Source of the DNA: Abyssalbus ytuae
GTDB taxonomy: Bacteria; Bacteroidota; Bacteroidia; Flavobacteriales; Flavobacteriaceae
Direction: 5' to 3'
DNA length: 64,000 nt
Assembly: GCF_022807975.1 (NCBI RefSeq)
Contig: NZ_CP094358.1
Span: 3,100,001-3,164,000, forward strand
Positions 53,842-64,000 of this stretch are shown here, one piece after another. Made by a program: the position numbers and the translations under genes. A model generated the notes under the pieces. The model did no database searches, had not been told where the DNA came from, and was given only the letters and a program-made list of their open reading frames with translations. How positions within the stretch are numbered: position 1 is the first letter of the stretch; every line of letters begins with the position of its first letter.

Positions 53842-55239
53842 TTAAATCAAAGCTCTAATTATTATAAAGGAAATACTTCCTGCTAGAAAACCTAGAAGTG
53901 CTAACCAGGAAATTTTCCTGAGATACCAGAAAAAATCTATTTTTTCCATTCCCATAGCTACTACACCTGCTGCAGAGCCTATTATTAACATGCTTCCTCC
54001 TGTTCCGGCAGAGTAAGCAATAAAATGCCATAGCGGATTATCCATATTTTCTGAAAACATTCCTAAACTGGCCGCTACAAGTGGGACATTATCTATAACT
54101 GCTGAACCAACTCCTAAAAATAAGACTACCAAATCTGATACTCCTGTGCCTGCAAGTTCAGTACCCACCAACGGAGTTGCCCCTTTAAGCCAGTTAGCTG
54201 CTCCAAACAAAATCCCTAACGATTCAAGTGCTGCAACAGCCATTAATATGCCTAAAAAGAATAAAATACTTGGGAGTTCAATTCTTGATAATGAATAATG
54301 AACGGGACCATGATGTGAGGCAGCATCACTTTCTTCGGTACCATGTAATTCTGAAATACTAAATTTAGTAGAGCTGTAAAATTCAGCAAAAACTGCTACC
54401 ACAGATAAAGATAACATCATCCCTACATAAGGGGGTAAGTGGGTGATAACTTTAAAAATAGGAACAAAAATTATAGCTGATAATCCCAGGTAAAGCATGG
54501 TTGGCCCAAATTTGTGTGGCTTTTTTCCCCCATTGTCATCTACTGCTTCTATTTTTCCTTTGAAAGCAGGTAAAAATGAAGCTATAAAAGAAGGAACTAC
54601 CATACATAATAAAGAAGGTATAATAAGATGTAAAATTAAACCACCTGTTGAAACCTTCTTGGCTATCCATAACATGGTAGTGGTTACATCGCCTATTGGA
54701 GACCAGGCACCCCCGGCATTTGCAGCAATAATTATTATACCTGCATACCATATGCGTACTTCCCTGTCATTTATTATTTTTTGTAAGATTGAAATTAATA
54801 CAATTGTAGCAGTTAGATTATCGATTATAGCAGATAAAATAAAAGCCAGAAAAGAAAAAATCCACAGTAATTTCTTTTTGCTTCTGGTTTTCACAAAACT
54901 TTTTATTGTAGAAAAACCATCAAAATAGTCTATAATTTCCACAATGGTCATCGCACCTAAAAGAAAAACGAGAATTTCGGCTGTTTTACCCAAATGATGA
55001 AGTAATGTTTCTTCAAGCAAGTGTAATTTTTCATCATGATGTAATGAAAAGAAATTTTCCATCAAAGAGTGGCTTCCGGAGTCAAACCAGGTAGGAAAGC
55101 TGTCTAAACCTAATGCTACTACGGCCCAAAGAATGGCCATCATGGCTAAAGCCGGTATAAGTTTATCTATTTTTAAATTGTGCTCTAATGTAATTGCCAG
55201 ATATCCCAGCACAAACACAATTACGATTATGCTTTCCAT
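53842..55239 (-). CDS. nhaD: NhaD-type Na+/H+ antiporter
   Basis: A 465-residue polytopic membrane protein with about 12-13 helices. Family landmarks include the N-terminal LAITLEHNLKIDKLIPALAM, the IDNLTATIVL and NAGGAWSPIGDVTTTMLW segments in the transport core, and VIDNVPLVAASLG with SAGTGGSMLIIGSAAGVV near the end. NhaD exchanges cytoplasmic Na+ or Li+ for protons and is widespread in marine and halotolerant bacteria. A long His/Asp-containing loop (LHHDEKLHLLEETLLHHLG) lies between the early helices. The 135-bp gap to anmK upstream probably holds its promoter. Confidence 0.93.
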   Translation of the reverse strand: MESIIVIVFVLGYLAITLEHNLKIDKLIPALAMMAILWAVVALGLDSFPTWFDSGSHSLMENFFSLHHDEKLHLLEETLLHHLGKTAEILVFLLGAMTIVEIIDYFDGFSTIKSFVKTRSKKKLLWIFSFLAFILSAIIDNLTATIVLISILQKIINDREVRIWYAGIIIIAANAGGAWSPIGDVTTTMLWIAKKVSTGGLILHLIIPSLLCMVVPSFIASFLPAFKGKIEAVDDNGGKKPHKFGPTMLYLGLSAIIFVPIFKVITHLPPYVGMMLSLSVVAVFAEFYSSTKFSISELHGTEESDAASHHGPVHYSLSRIELPSILFFLGILMAVAALESLGILFGAANWLKGATPLVGTELAGTGVSDLVVLFLGVGSAVIDNVPLVAASLGMFSENMDNPLWHFIAYSAGTGGSMLIIGSAAGVVAMGMEKIDFFWYLRKISWLALLGFLAGSISFIIIRALI

Positions 55240-55374
55240 ATAAGTAGGGTGGTTTTGTATATTAGTTTATAAGCCTCTCCTTTAAAATAAGGGTCAATTT
55301 TAGTCATTTTTTTTGAATTTTACATTAAAATATTAAAAAATATGTTGATTTTTTCTTTCATTTTTAGAGGTTCT

Positions 55375-56439
55375 TTAGGCCATAGGATTAAAAATTACTC
55401 CTGAACTATGATCTTTTTTTGCTCCGGTAACACTGCTTAAACAATTGACCTCATTTTCCAGTTTTAAAACCCCTAAAAAACCAAAGATTAAAGCTTCCTT
55501 GTATTCAATTATTTTATTTGAAGGAATAATAATATTTGCGTCGGATTTTTGCTTTATCATATTTATTAAATAGGTGTTATATGCACCACCTCCGCTAACT
55601 AATACTTTTTTTTGATCCTCAAGGGTTTTAGCGGTTTGATTTACAATATGTTGTGTGAATGTGTGCAATATGTCTTTAATTTCGGTCTTCTTTTCATTAA
55701 TAAACGGAAAAATTTTTTCTTTTACCCATTCCAGACCCAGTGATTTCGGATGTTCTTTTTGATAATAGGGTAAGCCATCCAGGTAATTTAATAATGTATT
55801 ATCCAGATTTCCCGACGCGGCGAGTCTTCCGTTTTCATCATAATCAACTCCGAGTTTACTGGCATAATGGTTTAAAACTATATTGGCAGGGCAAACATCG
55901 TAAGCAATTCTGGTATTGTTTACTTTGGTGGAAATATTTGCAAACCCGCCAAGATTCAAACAGTAATCGTAATTTCCAAACAATAATTCATCTCCTATAG
56001 GAACCAGGGGGGCTCCCTGTCCACCAAGCTTTACATCCTGTACCCGGAAATCACAGATCACTGTATGTTGTAATAAATTTGCCAATACCTGTTTGTTTCC
56101 TATTTGATAAGTAATGCCTTTCCGCGGCATATGAAAAACAGTATGTCCGTGAGAACATACAGCATTCAGGTTAATGATGTTGAACTTTTTTATAAAATAT
56201 GAAACAGATTGTGCTAAAAAAACCGAATATTCTTTATCTAATTTTTTCAAACTAAGCTCATCAAGATTTATGGCATTCTTCAATTTATTTTTCCACTCAA
56301 TACTGTATTTATGAGTCTCAGCTTCAATAATTTTAAAATTCCATTTTTCTGATTTTTCAAATCTAAGATAAGCTATATCAATGCCATCTAACGAAGTGCC
56401 GGACATTACACCTATAACATGAAATATTTTTTTATCCAT
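55375..56439 (-). CDS. anmK: Anhydro-N-acetylmuramic acid kinase
   Basis: A kinase of the ASKHA fold with the N-terminal ATP-binding signature IGVMSGTSLDGIDIAYL. It also has AVCSHGHTVFHMP, YQIGN near the sugar site, the phosphate-binding LNLGGFANIST and the C-terminal VLVSGGGAYNTYL. It phosphorylates and hydrolyses anhydro-MurNAc to MurNAc-6-P in cell-wall recycling. I place the start at 56439 (MDKKIFHVIGVMSG), giving 354 residues. The frame extends to 56478, but the extra 13 residues precede the conserved beta strand. They also overlap the promoter of the divergent acyl-CoA dehydrogenase gene (56465-56495). Confidence 0.93.
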   Translation of the reverse strand: MDKKIFHVIGVMSGTSLDGIDIAYLRFEKSEKWNFKIIEAETHKYSIEWKNKLKNAINLDELSLKKLDKEYSVFLAQSVSYFIKKFNIINLNAVCSHGHTVFHMPRKGITYQIGNKQVLANLLQHTVICDFRVQDVKLGGQGAPLVPIGDELLFGNYDYCLNLGGFANISTKVNNTRIAYDVCPANIVLNHYASKLGVDYDENGRLAASGNLDNTLLNYLDGLPYYQKEHPKSLGLEWVKEKIFPFINEKKTEIKDILHTFTQHIVNQTAKTLEDQKKVLVSGGGAYNTYLINMIKQKSDANIIIPSNKIIEYKEALIFGFLGVLKLENEVNCLSSVTGAKKDHSSGVIFNPMA

Positions 56440-56464
56440 ACATTCCAAAAATAATGATACTAAA

Positions 56465-56495
56465 TTGAAATTCCTCATTCTAAAAGTTAACTTTG
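56465..56495 (+). promoter_or_regulatory. Bacteroidota-type promoter of the acyl-CoA dehydrogenase gene
   Basis: TTG at 56465-56467, a 20-bp spacer and TAACTTTG at 56488-56495 match the TTG-N17-23-TAnnTTTG consensus. The start of transcription would be near 56502, leaving a leader of about 24 nt before the ATG at 56526. Confidence 0.6.
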
Positions 56496-56525
56496 AAAAG
56501 CTAATTCAAAAAATATTTAAGTAAA

Positions 56526-57668
56526 ATGAATTTTAAACTTTCTGAAGAACATTTAATGATACAGCAGGCTGCCAGGGATTTTGCGAGGTCTGAATTACTT
56601 TCTGGTGTAATCGAAAGAGATGAAAAACAAATTTTTCCTGCAGAACAAGTAAAGAAAATGGGAGAACTGGGCTTTTTGGGTATGATGGTTTCTCCTGAAT
56701 ATGGAGGTAGTGGTTTGGATACTGTTTCTTATGTGCTGGCGATGGAAGAAATATCTAAAATTGATGCTTCAGCTGCAGTAATTATGAGTGTGAACAATTC
56801 TCTGGTGTGTTGGGGGTTGGAAAAATACGGAAGTGAAGAACAAAAAAATAAGTATCTTAAACCATTGGCAGCCGGAGAGATAATTGGTGCATTTTGTTTG
56901 TCTGAGCCCGAAGCAGGAAGTGATGCCACCTCACAAAAAACAACTGCTATTGATAAAGGTGATCATTACATTTTAAATGGTACAAAAAACTGGATAACCA
57001 ATGGAGGTTCGGCATCCGTATACATTGTAATAGCGCAAACTTATCCCGAAAAGAGACATAAAGGCATAAATGCTTTTATAGTAGAAAAAGACATGCCCGG
57101 GTTTGAAAAAGGCCCTAAAGAACAAAAGATGGGAATAAGAGGCAGTGATACACATTCTTTGATTTTTAATGATGTTAAAGTGCCTAAAGAAAATAGAATA
57201 GGAGAAGATGGTTTTGGATTTAAATTTGCAATGAAAACTCTTTCAGGTGGCAGAATAGGAATTGCAGCCCAGGCTTTGGGAATAGCATCTGGAGCCTATG
57301 AACTTGCTAAAGAATACTCCAAAGTCAGAAAAGCATTTGGAACCGAAATTTGCAATCATCAGGCTGTAGCATTCAAATTGGCCGATATGCATACCGAAAT
57401 TGAAGCGGCCAGGATGTTGGTTATGAAAGCCGCTGCTGATAAAGATAATGACGAAAATTATGATTTTTCAGGAGCTATGGCAAAACTATACGCATCAAAA
57501 GTGGCCATGGATACAACTATTGAAGCTGTGCAAATACATGGTGGAAACGGATATGTTAAAGAATACCATGTTGAAAGGCTGATGAGGGATGCTAAAATAA
57601 CCCAGATTTATGAAGGGACTTCAGAAATTCAAAAAATAGTTATTTCCCGAGCTATTTTAAGAGATTAA
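56526..57668 (+). CDS. Acyl-CoA dehydrogenase
   Basis: A 380-residue FAD enzyme of the short/medium-chain acyl-CoA dehydrogenase family. Domain order is helical N-terminus (1-120), beta domain with CLSEPEAGSDATS and NGTKNWITNG (about 121-235), then C-terminal helical domain. The C-terminal domain has LSGGRIGIAAQALGIA, RKAFGTEICNHQ, IQIHGGNGYVKEY-like sequence and the catalytic Glu in QIYEGTSEIQKIVISR. It performs the first oxidation of beta-oxidation; the chain length preferred cannot be told. It stands alone with its own promoter and a strong terminator. Confidence 0.95.
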   Translation: MNFKLSEEHLMIQQAARDFARSELLSGVIERDEKQIFPAEQVKKMGELGFLGMMVSPEYGGSGLDTVSYVLAMEEISKIDASAAVIMSVNNSLVCWGLEKYGSEEQKNKYLKPLAAGEIIGAFCLSEPEAGSDATSQKTTAIDKGDHYILNGTKNWITNGGSASVYIVIAQTYPEKRHKGINAFIVEKDMPGFEKGPKEQKMGIRGSDTHSLIFNDVKVPKENRIGEDGFGFKFAMKTLSGGRIGIAAQALGIASGAYELAKEYSKVRKAFGTEICNHQAVAFKLADMHTEIEAARMLVMKAAADKDNDENYDFSGAMAKLYASKVAMDTTIEAVQIHGGNGYVKEYHVERLMRDAKITQIYEGTSEIQKIVISRAILRD

Positions 57669-57693
57669 GATATATCAAAATTTCTTTAAAAAA

Positions 57694-57724
57694 AATACAC
57701 CCCTCTAAAAATAGGGGGTGTATT
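57694..57724 (+). terminator. Rho-independent terminator after the acyl-CoA dehydrogenase gene
   Basis: AATACACCCCT (57694-57704) pairs with AGGGGGTGTATT (57713-57724), with one extra G. An A-run precedes it and GTAAATAATT follows, so it can work in either direction. It lies 26 bp after the stop codon. Confidence 0.7.
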
Positions 57725-57999
57725 GTAAATAATTACCATATTTAATTTTCTACCCCTATTATAGTAAGGAGTAAATTTTATTTTTATGATGTTTTGGGTG
57801 TTTAAACCCATGAAAAATACGCTTTATCTGTAATTATGTCTTTATTTTATGAACTTCACAATTTGTGAGCAGGTAAACTAATGTGATTGTATATTTATCA
57901 GTAAATATTTAAAAACATTGGATTAATATTATGTTTGGGTCTTAAAAATGGTGAAAAATGCTGTATAATGAATAAATTTGTAGAAATAACGCAATTTAG
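57725..57999. other. Upstream region of gltB
   Basis: No gene is seen. TAAATTTG at 57973-57980 fits the TAnnTTTG promoter element, but no TTG lies at the usual distance before it, and it would leave a leader of only ~13 nt. A promoter is expected here, but I cannot place it firmly. Confidence 0.3.
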
Positions 58000-60900
58000 A
58001 TGAAACCAACAGCGCAAGGATTATATTCACCGGAATTTGAGCACGACAATTGTGGTGCAGGGTTTATTTGTAACCTTAAAGGAGTAAGAACTAATGATAT
58101 TATACATAAAGCATTAGAAATATTAATACGTTTAGAACACCGTGGGGCAGTAAGTGCCGATGGAAAAACAGGTGATGGTGCCGGTATTTTGATAGAAATA
58201 CCCCATGATTTTTTTAAAAAGGTTTGCAATTTTGAAATTCCTGCCCCAAAAGAATATGCTGTGGGAATGGTTTTTTTACCAAAATCTCAAAATCAGGCAG
58301 AATTTTGTATAAATACTTTTAATAGAAATATAGCAGAACAGGGATTGAATATTCTCGGTTGGAGAGATGTCCCTGTAGATCATACATGTATTGGTAAAAT
58401 TGCAGCAGAAACAGAACCAACGATAAAACAAGTATTTATCGGGAAAAACGGATTGGATTTAGATGAAAAAGAATTTAATGCACGTTTGTATGCTGCAAGA
58501 AAAATTTCCGAACATGCCATTTTAAGTTCAAGCCTGGCTGAAGCAAATTATTTTTATTTTCCAAGCCTTTCAGTAAATACCATTATATATAAAGGCCTTT
58601 TAATTCCTGAAGATATAAGTGCATATTATAAAGATCTTACAGATCCCGCCGTTGTAACTAAACTTGCTTTGGTACACCAGCGTTTTTCAACAAATACTTT
58701 TCCAACATGGGATCTTGCTCAACCCTTTCGCTACATGTGTCATAACGGAGAGATAAATACGTTACGAGGTAATTTGAGTCGTATGAAGGCCAGGGAAGAG
58801 TTATTCAGAAGTGAACTTTTTGGGGATGATTTAAAGAAAATTACCCCTGTAGCTTTAGATGGAAAATCTGATTCGGCCTCTATGGATATGGTACTTGAAT
58901 TATTGTTGCAAACAGGAAGATCTTTGCCTGAGGCTATGATGATGATGGTTCCTGAAGCATGGGAAAAACATAAATCCATGCCGGATAATAAAAAAGCATT
59001 TTATGAGTATAATGCATGTATAATGGAGCCGTGGGACGGACCAGCCTCTATACCGTTTACAGATGGGAATTATATTGGAGCCCTGCTAGACAGAAACGGA
59101 CTCAGGCCATCAAGGTATACAGTTACAAAAGACGGTTACGTAATTATGTCTTCTGAAACAGGTGTTCTGGAGATAAAACCTGAAAACGTAGAGTTTCATG
59201 GCAGGCTGGAACCCGGAAGGATGTTTTTGGTTGATATGAATGAAGGTAGAATTGTTGAAGATGAAGAAGTAAAAAATAAAATTGTTTCTCAAAGGCCATA
59301 TAGAAAATGGTTAAATGAGAATTTATTACCCTTAGCTCAAGTACCTTATACAAACAACGAGCTTTTACAAGAACCTTTAGATATTTTAACAAGACAAAGG
59401 ATATTTGGTTATACAAATGAAGATACCAGTACTTTAATTACACCTATGCTTATTAAGGGACAAGAGGCAATAGGGTCTATGGGTACAGATACTCCTTTAG
59501 CTATCCTATCGGATAAACCTCAATTACTTTTTAACTATTTCAAACAACTTTTTGCCCAGGTAACTAATCCGCCCTTGGATGGAATCAGGGAAGAAATAGT
59601 TACCGATATCAGTTTATCTATTGGCGGAGACCGTAACATTTTTGATGTTGTTCCGGAACAATGTAAAAAATTGCGAATTCAAAATCCGGTAATCTCCAAT
59701 GAAGATTTAGATAAAATAAAAAATATCCATCATCCTGATTTCAAATCAAAATCCGTATCAATATTATATGAGATAGAAAAAGGTTTAAACGGCCTGGAAG
59801 AGCGTCTGGAAGAAATGGTTGGTGAGATTTCACGTTCAATTGACCAGGGATGTAATATTATCATTCTTTCGGATAGAGGTGTATCAGATAAATTTGCACC
59901 AATTCCTTCTTTGCTTGCATGTTCATTTGTGCATCACACACTTAAAAAACACAACCGGAGATCGTCAATAGGGATCATTATTGAATCTGCTGAACCGCGT
60001 GAGCCACATCATTTTGCAATGTTATTTGGCTATGGTGCCAGTGCAATTAATCCTTACATGGTGAATGAAATTATACAGGAACTTATTGATAAAAAAGAAA
60101 TAGAGATTTCATTCGATGAAGCAGTTTACAATTTCAACAAAGCAATTGCCAAAGGAATTGTGAAAATAATGAATAAAATAGGGATTTCTACTCTTCATTC
60201 TTACAGAGGCGCTCAAATATTTGAAGCTCTTGGATTAAATAAGAAATTTGTTGACAAATATTTTTGTAATACTTCTACCAGGGTAGAAGGTATAGGTTTA
60301 TATGAAATAGAAAAAGAAATACAGAAAAGATATAAAAAAGCTTTTGCAGATAGTAAGGTTTGCGGAAATCTTGATCTGGAAATTGGTGGGGATTACCGTT
60401 GGAGAAGAAATGGAGAACGACATATGTTTAACCCCGTTACCGTATCAAAATTACAGCAGGCAGTTAAGCAAAATAAATATAGTAGTTACCAGGAATATTC
60501 ACAAATGATCAATGAGCAGAGTGAGCGATTAATGACGCTCCGTGGTATGTTCCGGTTTAAAGAATTAAATCCTATTCCTCTTGAAGAGGTAGAACCATGG
60601 ACTGAAATAGTAAAGCGTTTTAAAACCGGAGCCATGTCTTTTGGGTCAATAAGTAAAGAGGCTCATGAAAACCTGGCTATTGCAATGAACAGAATAGGAG
60701 GTAGAAGTAATTCCGGGGAAGGAGGAGAAAATCCGGATCGTTTTCAAAAGGATTTAGATGGTAGTTGGAGAAATAGTGCCATAAAGCAAGTTGCTTCAGG
60801 AAGATTTGGAGTTTCTATAAACTATCTCACTAATGCCCGCGAAATACAAATAAAAATGGCTCAGGGAGCGAAACCCGGTGAAGGAGGGCAGTTACCCGGA

Positions 60901-62514
60901 CCAAAAGTAAATCCTGATATTGCCAGAACCAGAAATTCCACTCCGTATGTAGGATTGATTTCACCTCCTCCACATCATGATATTTATTCTATTGAAGATT
61001 TGGCCCAGCTTATTTTTGATCTGAAAAATGCCAATCGGGAAGCCAGAATAAATGTAAAACTGGTGTCAGAAGTGGGCGTTGGAACCATTGCTGCAGGTGT
61101 AGCCAAAGCCAAGGCTGACGTTATTCTTATTTCAGGATATGACGGGGGTACTGGAGCATCTCCTTTAACCTCGTTACGTCATGCAGGGTTACCATGGGAA
61201 CTGGGTATTGCCGAAGCACAGCAAACATTGGTTTTAAATGATCTGAGAAACAGGATAGTTTTGGAATGTGACGGACAAATGAAAACAGGCCGTGATGTGG
61301 CTATTGCGTGTTTGCTGGGAGCCGAAGAGTTTGGTTTTGCGACTGCTCCGTTGGTGGCGTCCGGGTGTATAATGATGAGAGCATGTCATTTAAACACATG
61401 CCCTGTAGGAATTGCCACGCAAGATCCGGAACTGAGAAAGAATTTTAAAGGTACTCCGGAACACGTTATAAACTTCATGTATTTTGTTGCGCAGGAACTA
61501 AGACAAATAATGGCAGATCTAGGGTTTAGAACCATCAATGAAATGGTGGGGCAAAGTCAGAAGTTAGATATGAACAAGGCTATTGATCATTATAAAGCAC
61601 AGGGAATAAATTTGTCAAAAATTTTGTATAAACCTCAGGTAGAAGAAGGAACATTATTATATAATACTGAAAAACAAGATCATCATTTAGACCATGTGCT
61701 TGATTTTGAAATTTTAAGTAAAGCTCATCCCGCCGTTTACAGAAAAGAAAAAATGACTTTGAATTTCCCTATAAATAATGTGAATCGTACCACAGGGGCC
61801 ATTTTGAGTAACGAAATATCAAAAATTCATGGAGCAAACGGATTGCCTGAAAACACTTTGACATTGAATTTTACAGGCTCTGCCGGTCAAAGCTTTGGTG
61901 CTTTTTCTACTAATGGACTCACCATGAAGGTAATAGGGAATACTAATGACTATTTTGGCAAAGGTCTATCAGGGGCAAGATTAATAGTAAAAGTACCCGG
62001 GCAGGCCACATTTGAGCCTCATAAAAATATAATTACTGGTAATGTTACTTTATATGGGGCAATCAATGGTGAAGCTTATATTAATGGGATTGCCGGTGAA
62101 CGTTTTTGTGTAAGAAATTCAGGAGCTAAAGCTGTAGTAGAAGGTGTTGGAGATCATGGTTGTGAATATATGACCGGGGGTGTTGCTGTTATATTAGGTA
62201 AAATAGGACGAAACTTTGCCGCCGGAATGAGTGGAGGTATAGCCTATATATATAATCAGGGAAACACCGTAAACACGAATAACTTTAATATGGAAATGAT
62301 TGAGTTGGAGGAATTAACATCTGAGGATAAAAAAGATGTTAAAAAACTTATAGAAAACCATCTCAAATATACTGATAGTCCGCTTGCAGAAAGTATACTG
62401 AAAAATTGGGATGCTAACTCTAAGAACTTTATTAAGGTAATGCCGGTAGAGTATAAAAAAGCATTAGAAAGACTTGCAAAAGAAAAAGACGAACTAGAAC
62501 TAACTACAGCATAA
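58000..62514 (+). CDS. gltB: Glutamate synthase large subunit
   Basis: A 1504-residue protein with all domains of the NADPH-type large subunit. The N-terminal class II glutaminase has the nucleophile Cys18 in EHDNCGAGF, which becomes the N-terminus after removal of a short propeptide. A central domain follows, then the FMN synthase barrel (about 850-1230) with [15 protein letters not shown] and [15 protein letters not shown] 3Fe-4S cluster is bound by Cys1123, Cys1129 and Cys1134 ([15 protein letters not shown]). The C-terminal beta-helix (about 1260-1480) has the [13 protein letters not shown]-like repeats. It makes two glutamates from glutamine and 2-oxoglutarate. gltD follows 5 bp later. 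Confidence 0.97.
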   Translation: MKPTAQGLYSPEFEHDNCGAGFICNLKGVRTNDIIHKALEILIRLEHRGAVSADGKTGDGAGILIEIPHDFFKKVCNFEIPAPKEYAVGMVFLPKSQNQAEFCINTFNRNIAEQGLNILGWRDVPVDHTCIGKIAAETEPTIKQVFIGKNGLDLDEKEFNARLYAARKISEHAILSSSLAEANYFYFPSLSVNTIIYKGLLIPEDISAYYKDLTDPAVVTKLALVHQRFSTNTFPTWDLAQPFRYMCHNGEINTLRGNLSRMKAREELFRSELFGDDLKKITPVALDGKSDSASMDMVLELLLQTGRSLPEAMMMMVPEAWEKHKSMPDNKKAFYEYNACIMEPWDGPASIPFTDGNYIGALLDRNGLRPSRYTVTKDGYVIMSSETGVLEIKPENVEFHGRLEPGRMFLVDMNEGRIVEDEEVKNKIVSQRPYRKWLNENLLPLAQVPYTNNELLQEPLDILTRQRIFGYTNEDTSTLITPMLIKGQEAIGSMGTDTPLAILSDKPQLLFNYFKQLFAQVTNPPLDGIREEIVTDISLSIGGDRNIFDVVPEQCKKLRIQNPVISNEDLDKIKNIHHPDFKSKSVSILYEIEKGLNGLEERLEEMVGEISRSIDQGCNIIILSDRGVSDKFAPIPSLLACSFVHHTLKKHNRRSSIGIIIESAEPREPHHFAMLFGYGASAINPYMVNEIIQELIDKKEIEISFDEAVYNFNKAIAKGIVKIMNKIGISTLHSYRGAQIFEALGLNKKFVDKYFCNTSTRVEGIGLYEIEKEIQKRYKKAFADSKVCGNLDLEIGGDYRWRRNGERHMFNPVTVSKLQQAVKQNKYSSYQEYSQMINEQSERLMTLRGMFRFKELNPIPLEEVEPWTEIVKRFKTGAMSFGSISKEAHENLAIAMNRIGGRSNSGEGGENPDRFQKDLDGSWRNSAIKQVASGRFGVSINYLTNAREIQIKMAQGAKPGEGGQLPGPKVNPDIARTRNSTPYVGLISPPPHHDIYSIEDLAQLIFDLKNANREARINVKLVSEVGVGTIAAGVAKAKADVILISGYDGGTGASPLTSLRHAGLPWELGIAEAQQTLVLNDLRNRIVLECDGQMKTGRDVAIACLLGAEEFGFATAPLVASGCIMMRACHLNTCPVGIATQDPELRKNFKGTPEHVINFMYFVAQELRQIMADLGFRTINEMVGQSQKLDMNKAIDHYKAQGINLSKILYKPQVEEGTLLYNTEKQDHHLDHVLDFEILSKAHPAVYRKEKMTLNFPINNVNRTTGAILSNEISKIHGANGLPENTLTLNFTGSAGQSFGAFSTNGLTMKVIGNTNDYFGKGLSGARLIVKVPGQATFEPHKNIITGNVTLYGAINGEAYINGIAGERFCVRNSGAKAVVEGVGDHGCEYMTGGVAVILGKIGRNFAAGMSGGIAYIYNQGNTVNTNNFNMEMIELEELTSEDKKDVKKLIENHLKYTDSPLAESILKNWDANSKNFIKVMPVEYKKALERLAKEKDELELTTA

Positions 62515-62519
62515 TCAAA

Positions 62520-63977
62520 ATGGGAAAATTAAGAGGATTTTTGGAATTTGAAAGAACTAAAGAAAAAAATATAGAAGTAAAGGAACGTATTAAAAATTAT
62601 CGGGAATTTACTAAGCCACTTTCTTCAGAAGAATTAGCCAGGCAAGGAGCCCGTTGTATGGAATGTGGTATACCTTTTTGTCATAGTGGTTGTCCGTTGG
62701 GAAATTTAATCCCCGATTTTAATGATGCTGTGTACAAAAATGATTGGCAAAAAGCTCTTAAAATTTTACATTCAACAAACAATTTTCCTGAATTTACCGG
62801 CAGGTTATGCCCCGCACCATGCGAATCAGCATGTGTATTAGGAATTATTCAACCACCCGTTGCAATTGAACTTATAGAAAAATATATAGTTGAAAGAGGA
62901 TTTAAAGAAGGATGGATAAAGCCCCAAATACCTAAAAAAAGAACAGGTAAAAAAGTTGCGGTAGTAGGGTCTGGTCCGGCAGGATTAGCAGCAGCTCAGC
63001 AACTAAACAGGGCAGGCCACCTTGTAACTGTTTTTGAACGTGATAAAAAAATCGGGGGACTATTACGATATGGGATTCCTGATTTTAAACTTGAAAAATC
63101 AGTTATAGACAGACGGGTAAAAGTAATGGAAAGCGAAGGTATTGAGTTTAAAACCGGAGTAAATATTGGTGTTAATTATAGTGTTAACGACCTTGATGAG
63201 TTTGATGCCATTGTTTTATGTGGAGGCGCTACTAACAGAAGAGGATTGCCAATTCCGGGGTCTAATGCTAAAGGGGTTGTACAGGCAATGGAATTTTTGA
63301 AGAGAAATAATGAAGTAGTTGATGGTGTTGCCGAAATAACTCCCGGGTTGCATGCCAAAGGAAAAAATGTGATTGTAATAGGAGGTGGGGATACAGGCTC
63401 TGATTGCATTGGAACTTCAAACAGGCACGGGGCTAAATCGGTTACAAATTTTGAAATTATGCCAACACCTTCTGAAACAAGAACGGAAGAGCATCCCTGG
63501 CCCTTCTGGCCTTTTACCCTTAAAACAAGTTCTTCCCATGAAGAAGGGTGCAATAGAAATTGGAGTATATTGACCAAAGAATTTGTAAAGGATGAAAAAG
63601 ATAATTTAACAGCCATTAAAACTGTTCAGGTAGAATGGGTGAATATTCCCGGAGAGCGACCTCAATTAAAAGAAATTGATGGTACCGAAAAAGAATGGCC
63701 TTGTGATTTGGCTTTGCTGGCACTTGGTTTTACAGGTCCTGAAGCTAATTTAGCCGAACAGTTTGGAATAAATACAGATAATAGAAGCAATTATAAAGCA
63801 AGTAATTATCAAACTAATATCCCCCATATCTTTACTGCCGGCGATATGCGTCGAGGACAATCTCTTATTGTATGGGCAATATCCGAAGGTAGAGAAGCGG
63901 CCAGGGAAGTAGACAAATATCTTATGGGTAGCACTTTGCTGCCAACAAAAGAAAAAGGCGATCTTCCTGCAGCATAA
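62520..63977 (+). CDS. gltD: Glutamate synthase small subunit
   Basis: A 485-residue flavoprotein. The N-terminal Cys-rich part (CMECGIPFCHSGCPLGNLIP and GRLCPAPCESACVLG) binds the low-potential 4Fe-4S clusters. Next are the FAD fold VAVVGSGPAGLAAAQQL, a central GGLLRYGIPDFKLEK segment, and the NADPH fold VIVIGGGDTGSDCIG. The final FAD-contact motif is FTAGDMRRGQSLIVWAISEG. It passes electrons from NADPH to the large subunit. It is complete: the stop at 63977 is followed by 23 bp to the window end. Confidence 0.97.
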   Translation: MGKLRGFLEFERTKEKNIEVKERIKNYREFTKPLSSEELARQGARCMECGIPFCHSGCPLGNLIPDFNDAVYKNDWQKALKILHSTNNFPEFTGRLCPAPCESACVLGIIQPPVAIELIEKYIVERGFKEGWIKPQIPKKRTGKKVAVVGSGPAGLAAAQQLNRAGHLVTVFERDKKIGGLLRYGIPDFKLEKSVIDRRVKVMESEGIEFKTGVNIGVNYSVNDLDEFDAIVLCGGATNRRGLPIPGSNAKGVVQAMEFLKRNNEVVDGVAEITPGLHAKGKNVIVIGGGDTGSDCIGTSNRHGAKSVTNFEIMPTPSETRTEEHPWPFWPFTLKTSSSHEEGCNRNWSILTKEFVKDEKDNLTAIKTVQVEWVNIPGERPQLKEIDGTEKEWPCDLALLALGFTGPEANLAEQFGINTDNRSNYKASNYQTNIPHIFTAGDMRRGQSLIVWAISEGREAAREVDKYLMGSTLLPTKEKGDLPAA

Positions 63978-64000
63978 AATCACCTCTCAAAACTTTTTAT

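Overview
The window comes from a member of the Bacteroidota, most likely a flavobacterium. The evidence is a type IX secretion (T9SS) cluster with a PorP/SprF-like protein and a giant protein ending in a gliding-motility type B C-terminal domain. Also consistent are TPR-transmembrane-HTH regulators, an ECF sigma factor of the Bacteroidota type, AT-rich DNA, weak Shine-Dalgarno sites and a TTG-N20-TAnnTTTG promoter. I cannot name the genus.

Layout. 1-9.1 kb: a TlpA-type thioredoxin cut by the window edge, two tandem M16 zinc peptidases, an ECF sigma factor, a Crp/Fnr regulator and an aldo/keto reductase. 9.1-12.2 kb: a 23-bp minisatellite, then a 1215-bp tandem duplication carrying two nucleotidyltransferase-HEPN proteins that are nearly identical except for one short block in the HEPN domain. 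12.2-39.2 kb (minus strand): one apparent five-gene operon. In transcription order it holds a small membrane protein, a PorP/SprF-like outer-membrane protein, a TPR-PD40-OmpA (PorE-like) protein, a 7592-residue surface protein and a BspA-like leucine-rich-repeat protein. The giant protein is built mostly from about 78 Ig-like modules in a nested repeat array. 39.7-44.6 kb: three related membrane-anchored HTH regulators and a small membrane protein.

44.6-50.5 kb is an accessory region. It has three small hairpin-terminated minus-strand cassettes that look like a small-RNA family, and an IS256-family insertion with an 8-bp target duplication. A DUF1353 lipoprotein, a small membrane/coiled-coil protein, an orphan TraN-like/TraO-like pair and a tRNA-Val follow. 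A promoter-like motif (TTTTG, TATACC, and in several copies TACTTA 18 nt after TTTTG) recurs here in one orientation. It stands in front of the T9SS operon, the DUF1353 gene, the small membrane gene and the three cassettes.

50.6-64 kb is housekeeping: folC, a TonB/ExbD/ExbB-type energy transducer set, nhaD, anmK, an acyl-CoA dehydrogenase and gltBD (glutamate synthase).

The most interesting signals are the nested repeat architecture of the giant T9SS substrate, the shared promoter-like motif with its small-RNA-like cassettes, the localised divergence between the duplicated NT-HEPN genes, and the orphan TraN/TraO pair. All functions are read from sequence by eye. No database search or folding calculation was run.
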